Shown here piece after piece: positions 16,650 through 24,247 of a stretch of DNA of 64,000 bases. The stretch is taken from assembly GCA_019359045.1 (NCBI GenBank), contig JAHHIA010000001.1, forward strand, positions 248,001 through 312,000, written 5' to 3'. The stretch is from Scytolyngbya sp. HA4215-MV1. GTDB taxonomy: Bacteria; Cyanobacteriota; Cyanobacteriia; Leptolyngbyales; Leptolyngbyaceae. The notes below the pieces were generated by a model that was not told the origin of the DNA, made no database searches, and was given only the letters and a program-made list of their open reading frames with translations. The position numbers and the translations under genes were made by a program. Position 1 is the first letter of the stretch, and every line of letters begins with the position of its first letter.

Positions 16650-17114
16650 ATGATTTCCGCTGCTTCACAGACTTTAGCTGGGTTGCTTACCCAGGGGCTG
16701 TCTCAGATTGCTCCAGAGCAAATTTCTTTTGCCCATCCGCGGATGTGGCAGAAGGATAAGCCGGGATTGAACCTGTATTGCTATCACGTCCAGGAAACCG
16801 ACCTCACCAGAAGTTCTGGTTGTCGCTGGTATGACCTGACATTTTTGATCAGTGCGACCGATTACACCAACCTGGGGGAACAAAACCTCCTTTCTGATGC
16901 ATTGGTCATGCTTTCTCAGTATCAGCGGCTGCCTGATGCGGTTTTAGATCGGACACTTCAAGGTCATGGGTCGGTACAGATGCGGGTGTTTACTCAGGCA
17001 CCATCGGAGAGCATCTTGTTTTGGAATGTTTTATGCGCGCCGTTTCAGTTGGCGCTACATGTGACACTTACAGTTCCCTACCATCTTCCGAGTCAGGCTG
17101 TGCTTATGTCTTGA
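16650..17114 (+). CDS. eCIS DUF4255 protein (Pvc16/Afp16-like tail terminator)
   Basis: The 154-residue protein begins MISAASQTLAGLLTQGL and continues with strands LNLYCYHVQETDLTRSS, WYDLTFLISATD and the helix ENLLSDALVMLSQY equivalent. This is the DUF4255 pattern, the family of Afp16/Pvc16 that caps the tube and sheath at the end distal to the baseplate and fixes particle length. It is the first gene of the eCIS series, directly before the sheath gene, as in many eCIS loci. Confidence 0.85.
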   Translation: MISAASQTLAGLLTQGLSQIAPEQISFAHPRMWQKDKPGLNLYCYHVQETDLTRSSGCRWYDLTFLISATDYTNLGEQNLLSDALVMLSQYQRLPDAVLDRTLQGHGSVQMRVFTQAPSESILFWNVLCAPFQLALHVTLTVPYHLPSQAVLMS

Positions 17115-17193
17115 GGCTGTGCTGACCTTCAGCCGCTTCAAGCAATTTTTTTTAAATCACTCATCCTAAAAATCCATCAGCGGAGTGTGAGAC

Positions 17194-18900
17194 ATGGCAT
17201 TGGATTATTTTGCTCCAGGGGTATACGTCGAGGAAGTCGATCGCGGCAGTCGTCCGATCGAAGGCATCAGCATGAGTGTTGCCGGATTTGTCGGCTTCAC
17301 TGAAGATGTTCGGGGCGATGCCGACCTGTTCAAGCCAATTTTGATTACCAACTGGAATCAATACCTGGAATGCTTTGCCAAGCCAGGTTCTGACGGGTTT
17401 ACCGACTTTGACGCCTATCTGCCCTTTGCCGTTCAGGGGTGGTTCCAGAACGGGGGAGGTCGGTGTTGGGTTGTCAGTATTGGCACGAAGTTGCCAGGCA
17501 CCCCGGCTCCAGCAGAGGAAGAAACCGCAACTTATTTATTAACCTCAGCGAAGAAGCCTTCACTCAGCATTAATCTCAAGTTGCCCGAAGCATCGGGATC
17601 TACTCCGGCACTCATGCCGGCTGAGCGAGTTGTGGTGACGATCGAGGAAAGTGAACCCAAACCCGTAGAAGATGCTGATCCCGATGATGAACCGCCCTTC
17701 AATACGGGTGAATTCTTTAAGGTCGTGGTACGGAGCGGCGATCGGGTATTGGAATCCTATCCTCACCTGTCGATGAATCCTCAAGTCGATACCGCGGTTG
17801 CCGATTACGTCCTCACCGCGCTGCAAGACTCGGAATATATCTCCATCGCTGACTTGTCGGGTGAACGGGGACATCCCTTAACCCGTCGCCCTGCCAATGG
17901 GCGCTACGAAGTAGCACCGCCACCTTATATTGCGCCTGTAGAGCGGCTATCCAGAGATTTGCATGGAGTTCGGGACGAGCGCAAAGGCATCCAGGGGCTT
18001 TTTGAAATCGACGAAGTTGCCATGATTGCCTGCCCAGACCTGATGCGGGCCTACCAGAACCGTCTGTTGGATCTCGACCAGATCCATGCAGTGATGGAAT
18101 CGATGATGAGCACTTGCGAAAACTCTTTCCCCGGTCCTGCTTATCGCATGGTGGTGCTCGATCCCCCGCCGGTCAAGTTGCGTCGGGGTGGCGAGCCGGT
18201 AACCCCCGAAGAACAAAAACCCCAGGATGTCGCGCAGTGGTTGAGTTCGTTCAATCGGCGATCGATGTTTGGTGCCGTTTACTATCCCTGGATTAAAGTT
18301 GCCAACCCCCGCAACAACAATCGTCCCATCATGATCCCACCCAGTGGTCACATGATGGGGATCTGGTGTCGTACCGATGAGTCCCGTGGTGTGTTCAAAG
18401 CACCCGCGAACGAAACGCCGCGTGGCGTATTGGGGCTTGCCTACGAAACCAATATGCGTGAGCAAGAGTTGCTCAACCCATTAGGGATCAACTGTATTCG
18501 CAACTTTGCCAACTACAATCGCGGTTATAAAGTTTGGGGTGCAAGAACCCTGGTCGAACCCGACAACATTCAATGGCGCTATATCAGCGTGCGTCGCCTG
18601 ATCAGCTATATCGAGAAGTCGATCGAGTTAGGCACCCAATGGGTAGTGTTTGAACCCAACGATCAAGATCTGTGGGCACGAGTGACCCGCACCGTTGAAG
18701 GCTTTTTGACCCGCTTGTGGCGAGATGGCGCGCTCTTTGGTGCCAGCCCAACGGATGCATTCTACGTCAAGTGTGATGGAGAACTGAACACCCACGAAAC
18801 GATGATGCTCGGTCGTCTGTATGTGGAAGTTGGCGTTTCTCCGGTCCGTCCGGCAGAATTTGTCATCTTCCGGATTAGCCAGTGGGCACCCAATCAGTAA
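17194..18900 (+). CDS. eCIS contractile sheath protein
   Basis: The 568-residue protein starts MALDYFAPGVYVEEVDRGSR and continues with PIEGISMSVAGFVGFTED, the hallmark of phage-tail-like sheath proteins (Pvc2-4, Afp2-4). The C-terminal third holds the conserved core fold: NPLGINCIRNFANYNRGYKV, WGARTLVEPD, IQWRYISVRRL and the terminal LWRDGALFGASPTDAFYVKC. Residues ~100-250 are a variable surface domain. The sheath contracts to drive the inner tube. Only one sheath gene is present, versus three in Afp/PVC, as in simpler eCIS. It is followed closely by the tube gene. Confidence 0.95.
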   Translation: MALDYFAPGVYVEEVDRGSRPIEGISMSVAGFVGFTEDVRGDADLFKPILITNWNQYLECFAKPGSDGFTDFDAYLPFAVQGWFQNGGGRCWVVSIGTKLPGTPAPAEEETATYLLTSAKKPSLSINLKLPEASGSTPALMPAERVVVTIEESEPKPVEDADPDDEPPFNTGEFFKVVVRSGDRVLESYPHLSMNPQVDTAVADYVLTALQDSEYISIADLSGERGHPLTRRPANGRYEVAPPPYIAPVERLSRDLHGVRDERKGIQGLFEIDEVAMIACPDLMRAYQNRLLDLDQIHAVMESMMSTCENSFPGPAYRMVVLDPPPVKLRRGGEPVTPEEQKPQDVAQWLSSFNRRSMFGAVYYPWIKVANPRNNNRPIMIPPSGHMMGIWCRTDESRGVFKAPANETPRGVLGLAYETNMREQELLNPLGINCIRNFANYNRGYKVWGARTLVEPDNIQWRYISVRRLISYIEKSIELGTQWVVFEPNDQDLWARVTRTVEGFLTRLWRDGALFGASPTDAFYVKCDGELNTHETMMLGRLYVEVGVSPVRPAEFVIFRISQWAPNQ

Positions 18901-18986
18901 GGAATGAAGATGCGATGTAGGTGCGTAATGCCTTGCGCACCTACTCACCCAATTGCTGCAACCTCCATCGCCAAAGAGTTTAAGTT

Positions 18987-19493
18987 ATGACAGACATTCC
19001 CGTTAAACCCATTACAACCAGTCGGTTCTACGTAGAATTTGACGGCATGACCGATAAACTGATTAAAAGTGTGCAGGAAGTCGCCTTTCAGGGGCAGGTG
19101 AAAGGGTACGAAAAAGCCCTGGCTTCGACAAAGGGTGGCAAAACCTTGCGCCAGAGTACTTCGGCTGGTTTTGAAGAGAATCCTAACTTCACGATTGAAG
19201 TTTACCTCCGAGAAGGAGATATGGAATTTTACAACTGGATGCAAGCAACAATGCCTACCAGTTATTCATCTGGTTCTGGAGCTGCTGGGCAGGGGCAGTG
19301 GGCAAAAAACCGGAAGAGTGGGGCGATCGTGGCTTATGATCCCGGAGATAAAGAAATCCTGCGTTGGAGCATCAAAAATGCTTGGATTAAGAGCTATAAA
19401 GTCTCCGACTTTGCTGCGGATGGGGCTGATCTTGCTTTTGAAACCTTTGAAATTGTCTGCGAAGACATCCGTCGAGTTGCGCCACAAGGTTAG
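18987..19493 (+). CDS. eCIS tube protein 1 (gp19 family)
   Basis: The 168-residue protein has the gp19/Hcp-like tube fold: TTSRFYVEFDGMTDKLIKSV, GKTLRQSTSAGFEENPNFTI, and C-terminal LRWSIKNAWIKSYKVSDFAA followed by FETFEIVCEDIRRV. It is closest in position to Afp1/Pvc1, the main tube subunit that follows sheath genes in cyanobacterial loci. Subunits form stacked hexameric rings inside the sheath. Confidence 0.9.
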   Translation: MTDIPVKPITTSRFYVEFDGMTDKLIKSVQEVAFQGQVKGYEKALASTKGGKTLRQSTSAGFEENPNFTIEVYLREGDMEFYNWMQATMPTSYSSGSGAAGQGQWAKNRKSGAIVAYDPGDKEILRWSIKNAWIKSYKVSDFAADGADLAFETFEIVCEDIRRVAPQG

Positions 19494-19614
19494 AGCATAA
19501 GCATCCTACCTACAAAGTAGGCAATGCAGTGCATCTATCGGTTCGGTTCTCATTTGAAAGTTTCAATTTCTGTGGTTCTTGCCTAAAATTCTTGTTGTTT
19601 GATTGGAGTTGGTG

Positions 19615-20094
19615 ATGGCAAAAGAAGAAATCCTAGCAACCTCTAAGTTCTATTTAGAGTTTGACGGCATTACCGAGTTGATTACGAAAAAAGTCAGTGG
19701 ACTTTCGATCAAGCTGGAAGCAGCAGGAGATATGAAGTCCTTTGGGGTTCGCAAAGAAGCTGCAAGTTTCATGCAGGCGACGGTTAGCGGTGTGACCAGT
19801 GGAGTGATGACGGTAGAGTTTGTTGCGACAGTAGAAGACCAGTCAATGCATGATTGGTATCGATCCTCTCACTCGATCGGGGGTCCTCTCGCAGGGAAGG
19901 GATCAACCGATAAAGGGGCACGCAAAAGTGCGTCGCTCACAGTGTTTAATCAGGCAGGGGAAGAAGGGGCGCGCTGGAACTTTACCGGTGTTTTCCCCAA
20001 GTCTTACAAAACCTCCAAGATGGAACCTGGGGCAACGGAACTCTTTACTGAAAAGGTTGAATTTGTTTTCGAGACCTGTCATCGGGTGAAGTAG
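19615..20094 (+). CDS. eCIS tube protein 2 (gp19 family)
   Basis: A 159-residue gp19-family protein: ATSKFYLEFDGITELITKKV, GLSIKLEAAGDMKSFGVRKE, GVMTVEFVATVEDQSMHDWY, and C-terminal FTGVFPKSYKTSKMEPGATE with FVFETCHRVK. ATG 19615 is chosen over a TTG 12 bases upstream because it begins the family N-terminus. It is paralogous to the flanking tube genes and could be the main tube protein or a specialised ring. Confidence 0.88.
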   Translation: MAKEEILATSKFYLEFDGITELITKKVSGLSIKLEAAGDMKSFGVRKEAASFMQATVSGVTSGVMTVEFVATVEDQSMHDWYRSSHSIGGPLAGKGSTDKGARKSASLTVFNQAGEEGARWNFTGVFPKSYKTSKMEPGATELFTEKVEFVFETCHRVK

Positions 20095-20151
20095 GATAGG
20101 CATATCGGTAATCGGTGGGAATATTGCAGCCTCTGAGCTGGGGAGGTGTCC

Positions 20152-20667
20152 ATGACGGTACCGCAGTATGAGCTTTTAACCAACTCTAAATACTACCTAG
20201 AACTCACCCTGGAAGGATCGCAGGATGTTATTGATGCCTATTTTATGGAGTGTCAGGGGTTTAAACGATCGCAGGAAGTGATTTCGGTTTGTGAAGTGAC
20301 TCACCAGAAGTGGGGGCGTAAAAATGCCACCATGGGTCGGATCTTGCGTACCAAACTCCCTGGGAACAGCAAAAGTGAAAACATCATTCTCAAACAAGGA
20401 TTGTGTGTTTCCGATACTTTTTGGAAATGGTTTAAGGCAGTAGAAGAAGGCAAATGGGGAGAGCAGCGCCGAGATGGGGATTTAACCATCTATAGTCAGG
20501 GGAACGATATTCAGGCTCGGTTCCGGTTCTATCGAGCGTGGCCCGTCAGTTACAAAATCTCTGATGTCAAAGCGGCGGCTTCGGAATTTGAGTTGGAAGA
20601 AGTGGAGTTAGCGGTGGAAGGGTTTGTACGCGCCGATCCCATAAGCGGGAAGGAAATTCAGGTATAA
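20152..20667 (+). CDS. eCIS tube-like protein 3 (gp19 family)
   Basis: The 171-residue protein has the gp19 pattern: LTNSKYYLELTLEGSQDVID, CQGFKRSQEVISVCEVTHQK, LPGNSKSENIILKQGLCVSD and C-terminal FYRAWPVSYKISDVKAAASE with LEEVELAVEGFVRA. A GGGGAGG ribosome site supports ATG 20152 over a GTG 6 bases upstream. It is more diverged than tube proteins 1 and 2 and may form an adaptor ring like Afp5/Pvc5. Confidence 0.85.
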   Translation: MTVPQYELLTNSKYYLELTLEGSQDVIDAYFMECQGFKRSQEVISVCEVTHQKWGRKNATMGRILRTKLPGNSKSENIILKQGLCVSDTFWKWFKAVEEGKWGEQRRDGDLTIYSQGNDIQARFRFYRAWPVSYKISDVKAAASEFELEEVELAVEGFVRADPISGKEIQV

Positions 20668-20682
20668 GGGGGAAACGGCAAC

Positions 20683-21027
20683 GTGCTACAAACTGAGTTT
20701 GAATTTACCTTGCCCAAAGGTTATCTAGATGAATCGGGCAATGTCCATCGTAAGGGGGTGATGCGATTGGCAACTGCGATCGATGAAATTGTCCCCCTCC
20801 GCGATCCACGCGTTAAGTCTAACCCTGCCTATGCGACGGTGATTATCCTGGCACGGGTCATCATCAAATTAGGTGCTCTGGAAGAGATTTCGCCCCAGGT
20901 TGTAGAAGGCTTTTTTGCGTGCGACTTAAGCTATTTACAAAAGTTTTATCGGCAAATTAATGAACTGGAGGAATTTTCTGACTCAACCAATAGTCCCTCT
21001 GCGACCGATTCAGTTGCGATGATTTAA
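20683..21027 (+). CDS. eCIS tail-assembly-like protein, short form
   Basis: The 114-residue protein starts at GTG with QTEFEFTLPKGYLDESGNVH, then RKGVMRLATAIDEIVPLRDP and a helix region ending LSYLQKFYRQINELEE. It is paralogous to the next gene (FSFLLPRGLVDANGTVHRQG, GVMRLATARDEL). Such phage tail assembly-like proteins recur in eCIS loci next to gp19 genes. This copy lacks the CxxC zinc ribbon present in its neighbour and ends in a Ser-rich tail. A GGGGGA stretch precedes the GTG. Confidence 0.75.
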   Translation: MLQTEFEFTLPKGYLDESGNVHRKGVMRLATAIDEIVPLRDPRVKSNPAYATVIILARVIIKLGALEEISPQVVEGFFACDLSYLQKFYRQINELEEFSDSTNSPSATDSVAMI

Positions 21028-21182
21028 ACCCAAAATTGCCAATTCCATGCCATCGCGATTGAATTTTGAAGAGTCAAATATTAGTTGTTCGTTCTAGCTA
21101 TGCACCCAGGGCTTGAGCTGACAAGCGCTGTATCCGATTCTCCCCGCAAAAACGCAAATCCAACATCCAAAATGGTATAACC

Positions 21183-21572
21183 ATGGTGGTTGCAAATCCA
21201 TTGAACCCATTACTGACTGAATTTAGTTTCCTGTTGCCCCGTGGCTTGGTCGATGCGAATGGTACGGTGCACCGTCAGGGAGTGATGCGACTGGCAACAG
21301 CACGAGATGAATTGTTGGCACACAAGCATCGCCATGTTCAGGCATATCCCGAATATCTGATGCTGGTGCTATTGTCTCAAGTGATTACTCAATTGGGGAC
21401 GCTGGAAACGGTTTCTCCAGAAGACCTGGAAAATCTATTTACGCAAGATCTCGCCTACTTGCGCGAATTGTATAACCGGATTAATCAGGTGGGAAGTGCC
21501 AAGCTATCGGCACAATGCCCCCAGTGCGGCAATCGGTTTCAGACCGATCTGGTACTGTCGGGGGAGTCATAA
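21183..21572 (+). CDS. eCIS tail-assembly-like protein with zinc ribbon end
   Basis: The 129-residue paralogue of the preceding gene shares the FxFxLPRGxVDxNGTVHRxG start and GVMRLATARDE segment. It adds a C-terminal CPQCGNRFQ half zinc ribbon with only one CxxC visible, so a metal site would need a partner or dimer. The stop overlaps the frame of the following DUF6760-like gene. In eCIS loci this pair usually stands between the tube genes and baseplate genes; its structural role is not known. Confidence 0.75.
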   Translation: MVVANPLNPLLTEFSFLLPRGLVDANGTVHRQGVMRLATARDELLAHKHRHVQAYPEYLMLVLLSQVITQLGTLETVSPEDLENLFTQDLAYLRELYNRINQVGSAKLSAQCPQCGNRFQTDLVLSGES

Positions 21573-21580
21573 GCTACCCG

Positions 21581-21712
21581 ATGGAGCAGCTCCACCAGGA
21601 GGTAGCGTTTATTGCCTTACACTTTCATTGGTCTCTGGCGGAAATTTTGAATTTGGAGCATCGCGATCGCAGACGTTGGGTTCAGGAAATTCAAGCAGCG
21701 ACTTCAACATGA
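21581..21712 (+). CDS. DUF6760-like small eCIS protein
   Basis: The frame reads YPMEQLHQEVAFIALHFHWS, then LAEILNLEHRDRRRWVQEI. This matches the short DUF6760-type proteins found in eCIS loci after the zinc-ribbon tail assembly protein. ATG 21581 gives 43 residues. The family often starts a few residues earlier (a VISYP-like stretch), and the frame is open back to 21515, so a non-ATG start overlapping the upstream gene is possible. It may correspond to the small Pvc6 position. Confidence 0.7.
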   Translation: MEQLHQEVAFIALHFHWSLAEILNLEHRDRRRWVQEIQAATST

Positions 21713-21787
21713 TTCATTTATTAATTTATTCATCAATTTATGAATATAGATTAGTGATTAATGAATCGTTAAGATACCAAATTCCCC

Positions 21788-23443
21788 ATGGCACAACCTG
21801 ACCCTCCTCCCCTAAGCGCATTGTTGAAAGCTGTTCTATTGACGAGCTTGGTATTTGTGTTGCCGATCGTCGCTATTCGGTTTGGGGGTGGATTTGAAGG
21901 TTTGGAACTGGCGGCGTATGATGCTTTCATGCGTCAGCGTCCGCCTGAAAAGCTGGACGATCGCGTGGTGATTATTACAATTAGTGATGATGATATTGAG
22001 CAATTGCAACAATATCCTATTCATGATGGTACGTTGGCAGACGCGATCGCCAAACTGGATAGCGATGAACCCCGTGCGATCGGGTTAGATATTGCGCGAG
22101 ATGTGCCTCAGGGGCCGCTCACCGGACGCAAGCAACTAGCAGAGGTCATCGAAAAAAGCCCGACGGTTGTTGCAGGCTGCCTACTCAGTACAGACAATCA
22201 TCCGGGTTCGCCTCCCGCTCCTGGAACTCCTGAAGGTGCTGCCGCCTTTGCCGATTTTCCGACAGATGTCGATAAAACGGTGCGGCGCGTCAAGTTAGTC
22301 TCGATTCCTGCCAAAACCCAAAAACCTCTCCGCAAAAAACATGTCTGTAATGATGCCAGACCCGACAATGAAATTCTTTCCATGAGTTTTCAACTGGCAA
22401 CCATGTATCTGGCAGCCTCAAAAATTAGCCCAGATCAAACCGCAAACAATGAAATTCGGTTAAACAATCAGGTTCTGCGGCGACTCAGCCCCAGTTTTGG
22501 CGGCTATGCTCATGCGGATGCCAACGACTATCAGATGATGTTGAATTATCGGGGCGCGCAAAAAGCGTTTCGAGAATTTTCGATCGTGGATGTTTTAAAG
22601 AATCGGGTCAAGCCAGCAGCGATTCGCGATCGCGTGGTTCTTATTGGCTACACCTCAGAAGTGTCGAAAGACGAGCTATCGACTCCCTATGTTGAGACCC
22701 AAGGGGGATCGCGCACCATTTCTGGAGTAATTGTTCACGCCCATGCGGTTAGTCAAATTCTCAGTGCAGTGCTGGAACAGCGTCCCTTAATTCAGAGTTG
22801 GGCGGAGTGGGCAGAGTGGTTGTGGATTTGGGGTTGGACGGTGGGCAGTGGCATAATTGCCCTCTACAATCGGCGCTTGGGCTTCTTTCTCATTGTTTTG
22901 ATTGGCTCCAGCGCCGTCCTCTGGGGCATTTGCTATGGGCTATTTTTGACTCAGGGATTATGGTTGCCCCTAATACCCACCTTGGCTGGTGTGATTGTGG
23001 CAGCATTAGGAGTGCGGTTAGCCGACACCGCCAACCGAAGTGGCTATGCCCAGGCAATTTATGAGCAAATGCGTGAACAGTTGCAAAGTGGTTTGATGGG
23101 ACGCGATCGCCAGGGAGATTATCTAGAGAATCTGGTTAGACGTGCTCGTGCGGTGCGGCAAAAGGAACAAGCCGTTGCTTTGGTGCAAATGGAATCGGAG
23201 CCTGAGACCTTTGCGACCCCCGAAATGAAAGCGCTATATGAACAAGTCACGGCAAAAGTGCGAGAAGAGCTAGAAGCCGAACAGGCACAGCAAACGGCGC
23301 TGCTCAATATCCGTGGAGGGGGCAACAAAGCCAACCGCATTCAAAACTTGCTGAGTCGTGCTCGTCGCTCCCATAGCCAAATCTCATCAACCCCAACCAT
23401 TCCCAAGGACGAAAGTCCTTTGCCGGAGGATCGCCATGAGTGA
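21788..23443 (+). CDS. CHASE2-domain membrane protein within the eCIS locus
   Basis: The 551-residue protein has an N-terminal membrane segment (about residues 10-30), a CHASE2 domain (about 35-330; LELAAYDAFMRQRPPEKLDD, RVVIITISDDDIEQL, RAIGLDIARDVPQG, RDRVVLIGYTSEVSKD), and about three membrane helices (~340-415). A ~130-residue charged, helical cytoplasmic tail follows with no cyclase, kinase or GGDEF domain. It resembles the sensor half of the cyclase at 3154-5421. It overlaps the next eCIS gene by 8 bases, so it is part of the operon. Inference: it may anchor the particle to a membrane or sense a trigger signal. Confidence 0.88.
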   Translation: MAQPDPPPLSALLKAVLLTSLVFVLPIVAIRFGGGFEGLELAAYDAFMRQRPPEKLDDRVVIITISDDDIEQLQQYPIHDGTLADAIAKLDSDEPRAIGLDIARDVPQGPLTGRKQLAEVIEKSPTVVAGCLLSTDNHPGSPPAPGTPEGAAAFADFPTDVDKTVRRVKLVSIPAKTQKPLRKKHVCNDARPDNEILSMSFQLATMYLAASKISPDQTANNEIRLNNQVLRRLSPSFGGYAHADANDYQMMLNYRGAQKAFREFSIVDVLKNRVKPAAIRDRVVLIGYTSEVSKDELSTPYVETQGGSRTISGVIVHAHAVSQILSAVLEQRPLIQSWAEWAEWLWIWGWTVGSGIIALYNRRLGFFLIVLIGSSAVLWGICYGLFLTQGLWLPLIPTLAGVIVAALGVRLADTANRSGYAQAIYEQMREQLQSGLMGRDRQGDYLENLVRRARAVRQKEQAVALVQMESEPETFATPEMKALYEQVTAKVREELEAEQAQQTALLNIRGGGNKANRIQNLLSRARRSHSQISSTPTIPKDESPLPEDRHE

Positions 23444-23720
23444 TACCGATCACCCAACTCGCCTGACCCCTCTTGGTTCGGAGGCTGCTAGCGATCGGTT
23501 AGTTCCGCCCATGGCGATCGCCTCTACAGACTACGCCGCTCCCGCCCGTTTTCTCGATCTGCCTCAATCGGAAGATATGGCAATGCTGTCGCAACTGGCA
23601 GCACAATTGCTGGATGATCCATTGGCATTACAACAACTGAGCGATCGGGTCGTAGAACTCTTGCATCAGGATTTGGAACGGCAAAGAGAACGCAGTCGTG
23701 GTTATGGGAGGCGCTGGTAA
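23436..23720 (+). CDS. Small eCIS-associated helical protein
   Basis: The 94-residue protein starts MSDTDHPTRLTPLGSEA and ends in a helix LSDRVVELLHQDLERQRERS followed by RGYGRRW. The helix resembles the C-terminus of the 1673-residue protein (LAQEVYRMVRQRLALERERS). The ATG overlaps the CHASE2 gene by 8 bases, and the TAA overlaps the next ATG (TAATG), so expression is coupled. Proteins of this size with this helix are common beside gp19 genes in eCIS loci, but I know of no assigned role. Confidence 0.7.
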   Translation: MSDTDHPTRLTPLGSEAASDRLVPPMAIASTDYAAPARFLDLPQSEDMAMLSQLAAQLLDDPLALQQLSDRVVELLHQDLERQRERSRGYGRRW

Positions 23721-24232
23721 TGGCTGACTTAAATGTATTGAATTACGTCACGACAAATCGGTTTTATGTTGAGATGGGCAGTCAAGTGACGGCTGCCTTT
23801 AGTGAGTGTTCTGGATTGGATGTGCAAATTGAAAAAGAAGTGTATCAAGAAGGTGGCGTCAATCAGCAGCAACGTATTTTTCTGAAACATGCCAAGTTTG
23901 GAGACATCACCCTAAAACGGGGCATTACCGATGATCCCGCTTTTTGGGAATGGATTCAACAAAGTCTCACCGCAGCCGAACTGCGGCGACGCAATATCAA
24001 CATTTTGGTGTTCAACCAGGCAGGCGAAACGATGCAAGTCTGGCAACTGTTGGGCGCAGTACCAGTGGGTTGGAAAACGCCCTCTCTCAAAGCTGATTCC
24101 AACACGGTTGCGCTGGAAGAGTTGGTGCTTTCTTACGAAGGGCTGAAAGTGGTGCACAAGGGACAAAGTGGTGGTGCAACCGGCGACCAGAATAGGCTAG
24201 GACGCGGTTCACAGGGCTACTTCGCAGAGTAA
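23720..24232 (+). CDS. eCIS tube-like protein 4 (gp19 family)
   Basis: The 170-residue gp19 protein reads VTTNRFYVEMGSQVTAAFSE, CSGLDVQIEKEVYQEGGVNQ, GDITLKRGITDDPAFWEWIQ and C-terminal WQLLGAVPVGWKTPSLKADS with ALEELVLSYEGLKVV. This is the phage T4 gp19-like family with the C(S)GL signature, and its place before the LysM and spike genes fits the tube initiator Afp5/Pvc5. Start ATG overlaps the previous stop. Confidence 0.9.
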   Translation: MADLNVLNYVTTNRFYVEMGSQVTAAFSECSGLDVQIEKEVYQEGGVNQQQRIFLKHAKFGDITLKRGITDDPAFWEWIQQSLTAAELRRRNINILVFNQAGETMQVWQLLGAVPVGWKTPSLKADSNTVALEELVLSYEGLKVVHKGQSGGATGDQNRLGRGSQGYFAE

Positions 24233-24247
24233 AAAAGGGAGGTTGAA

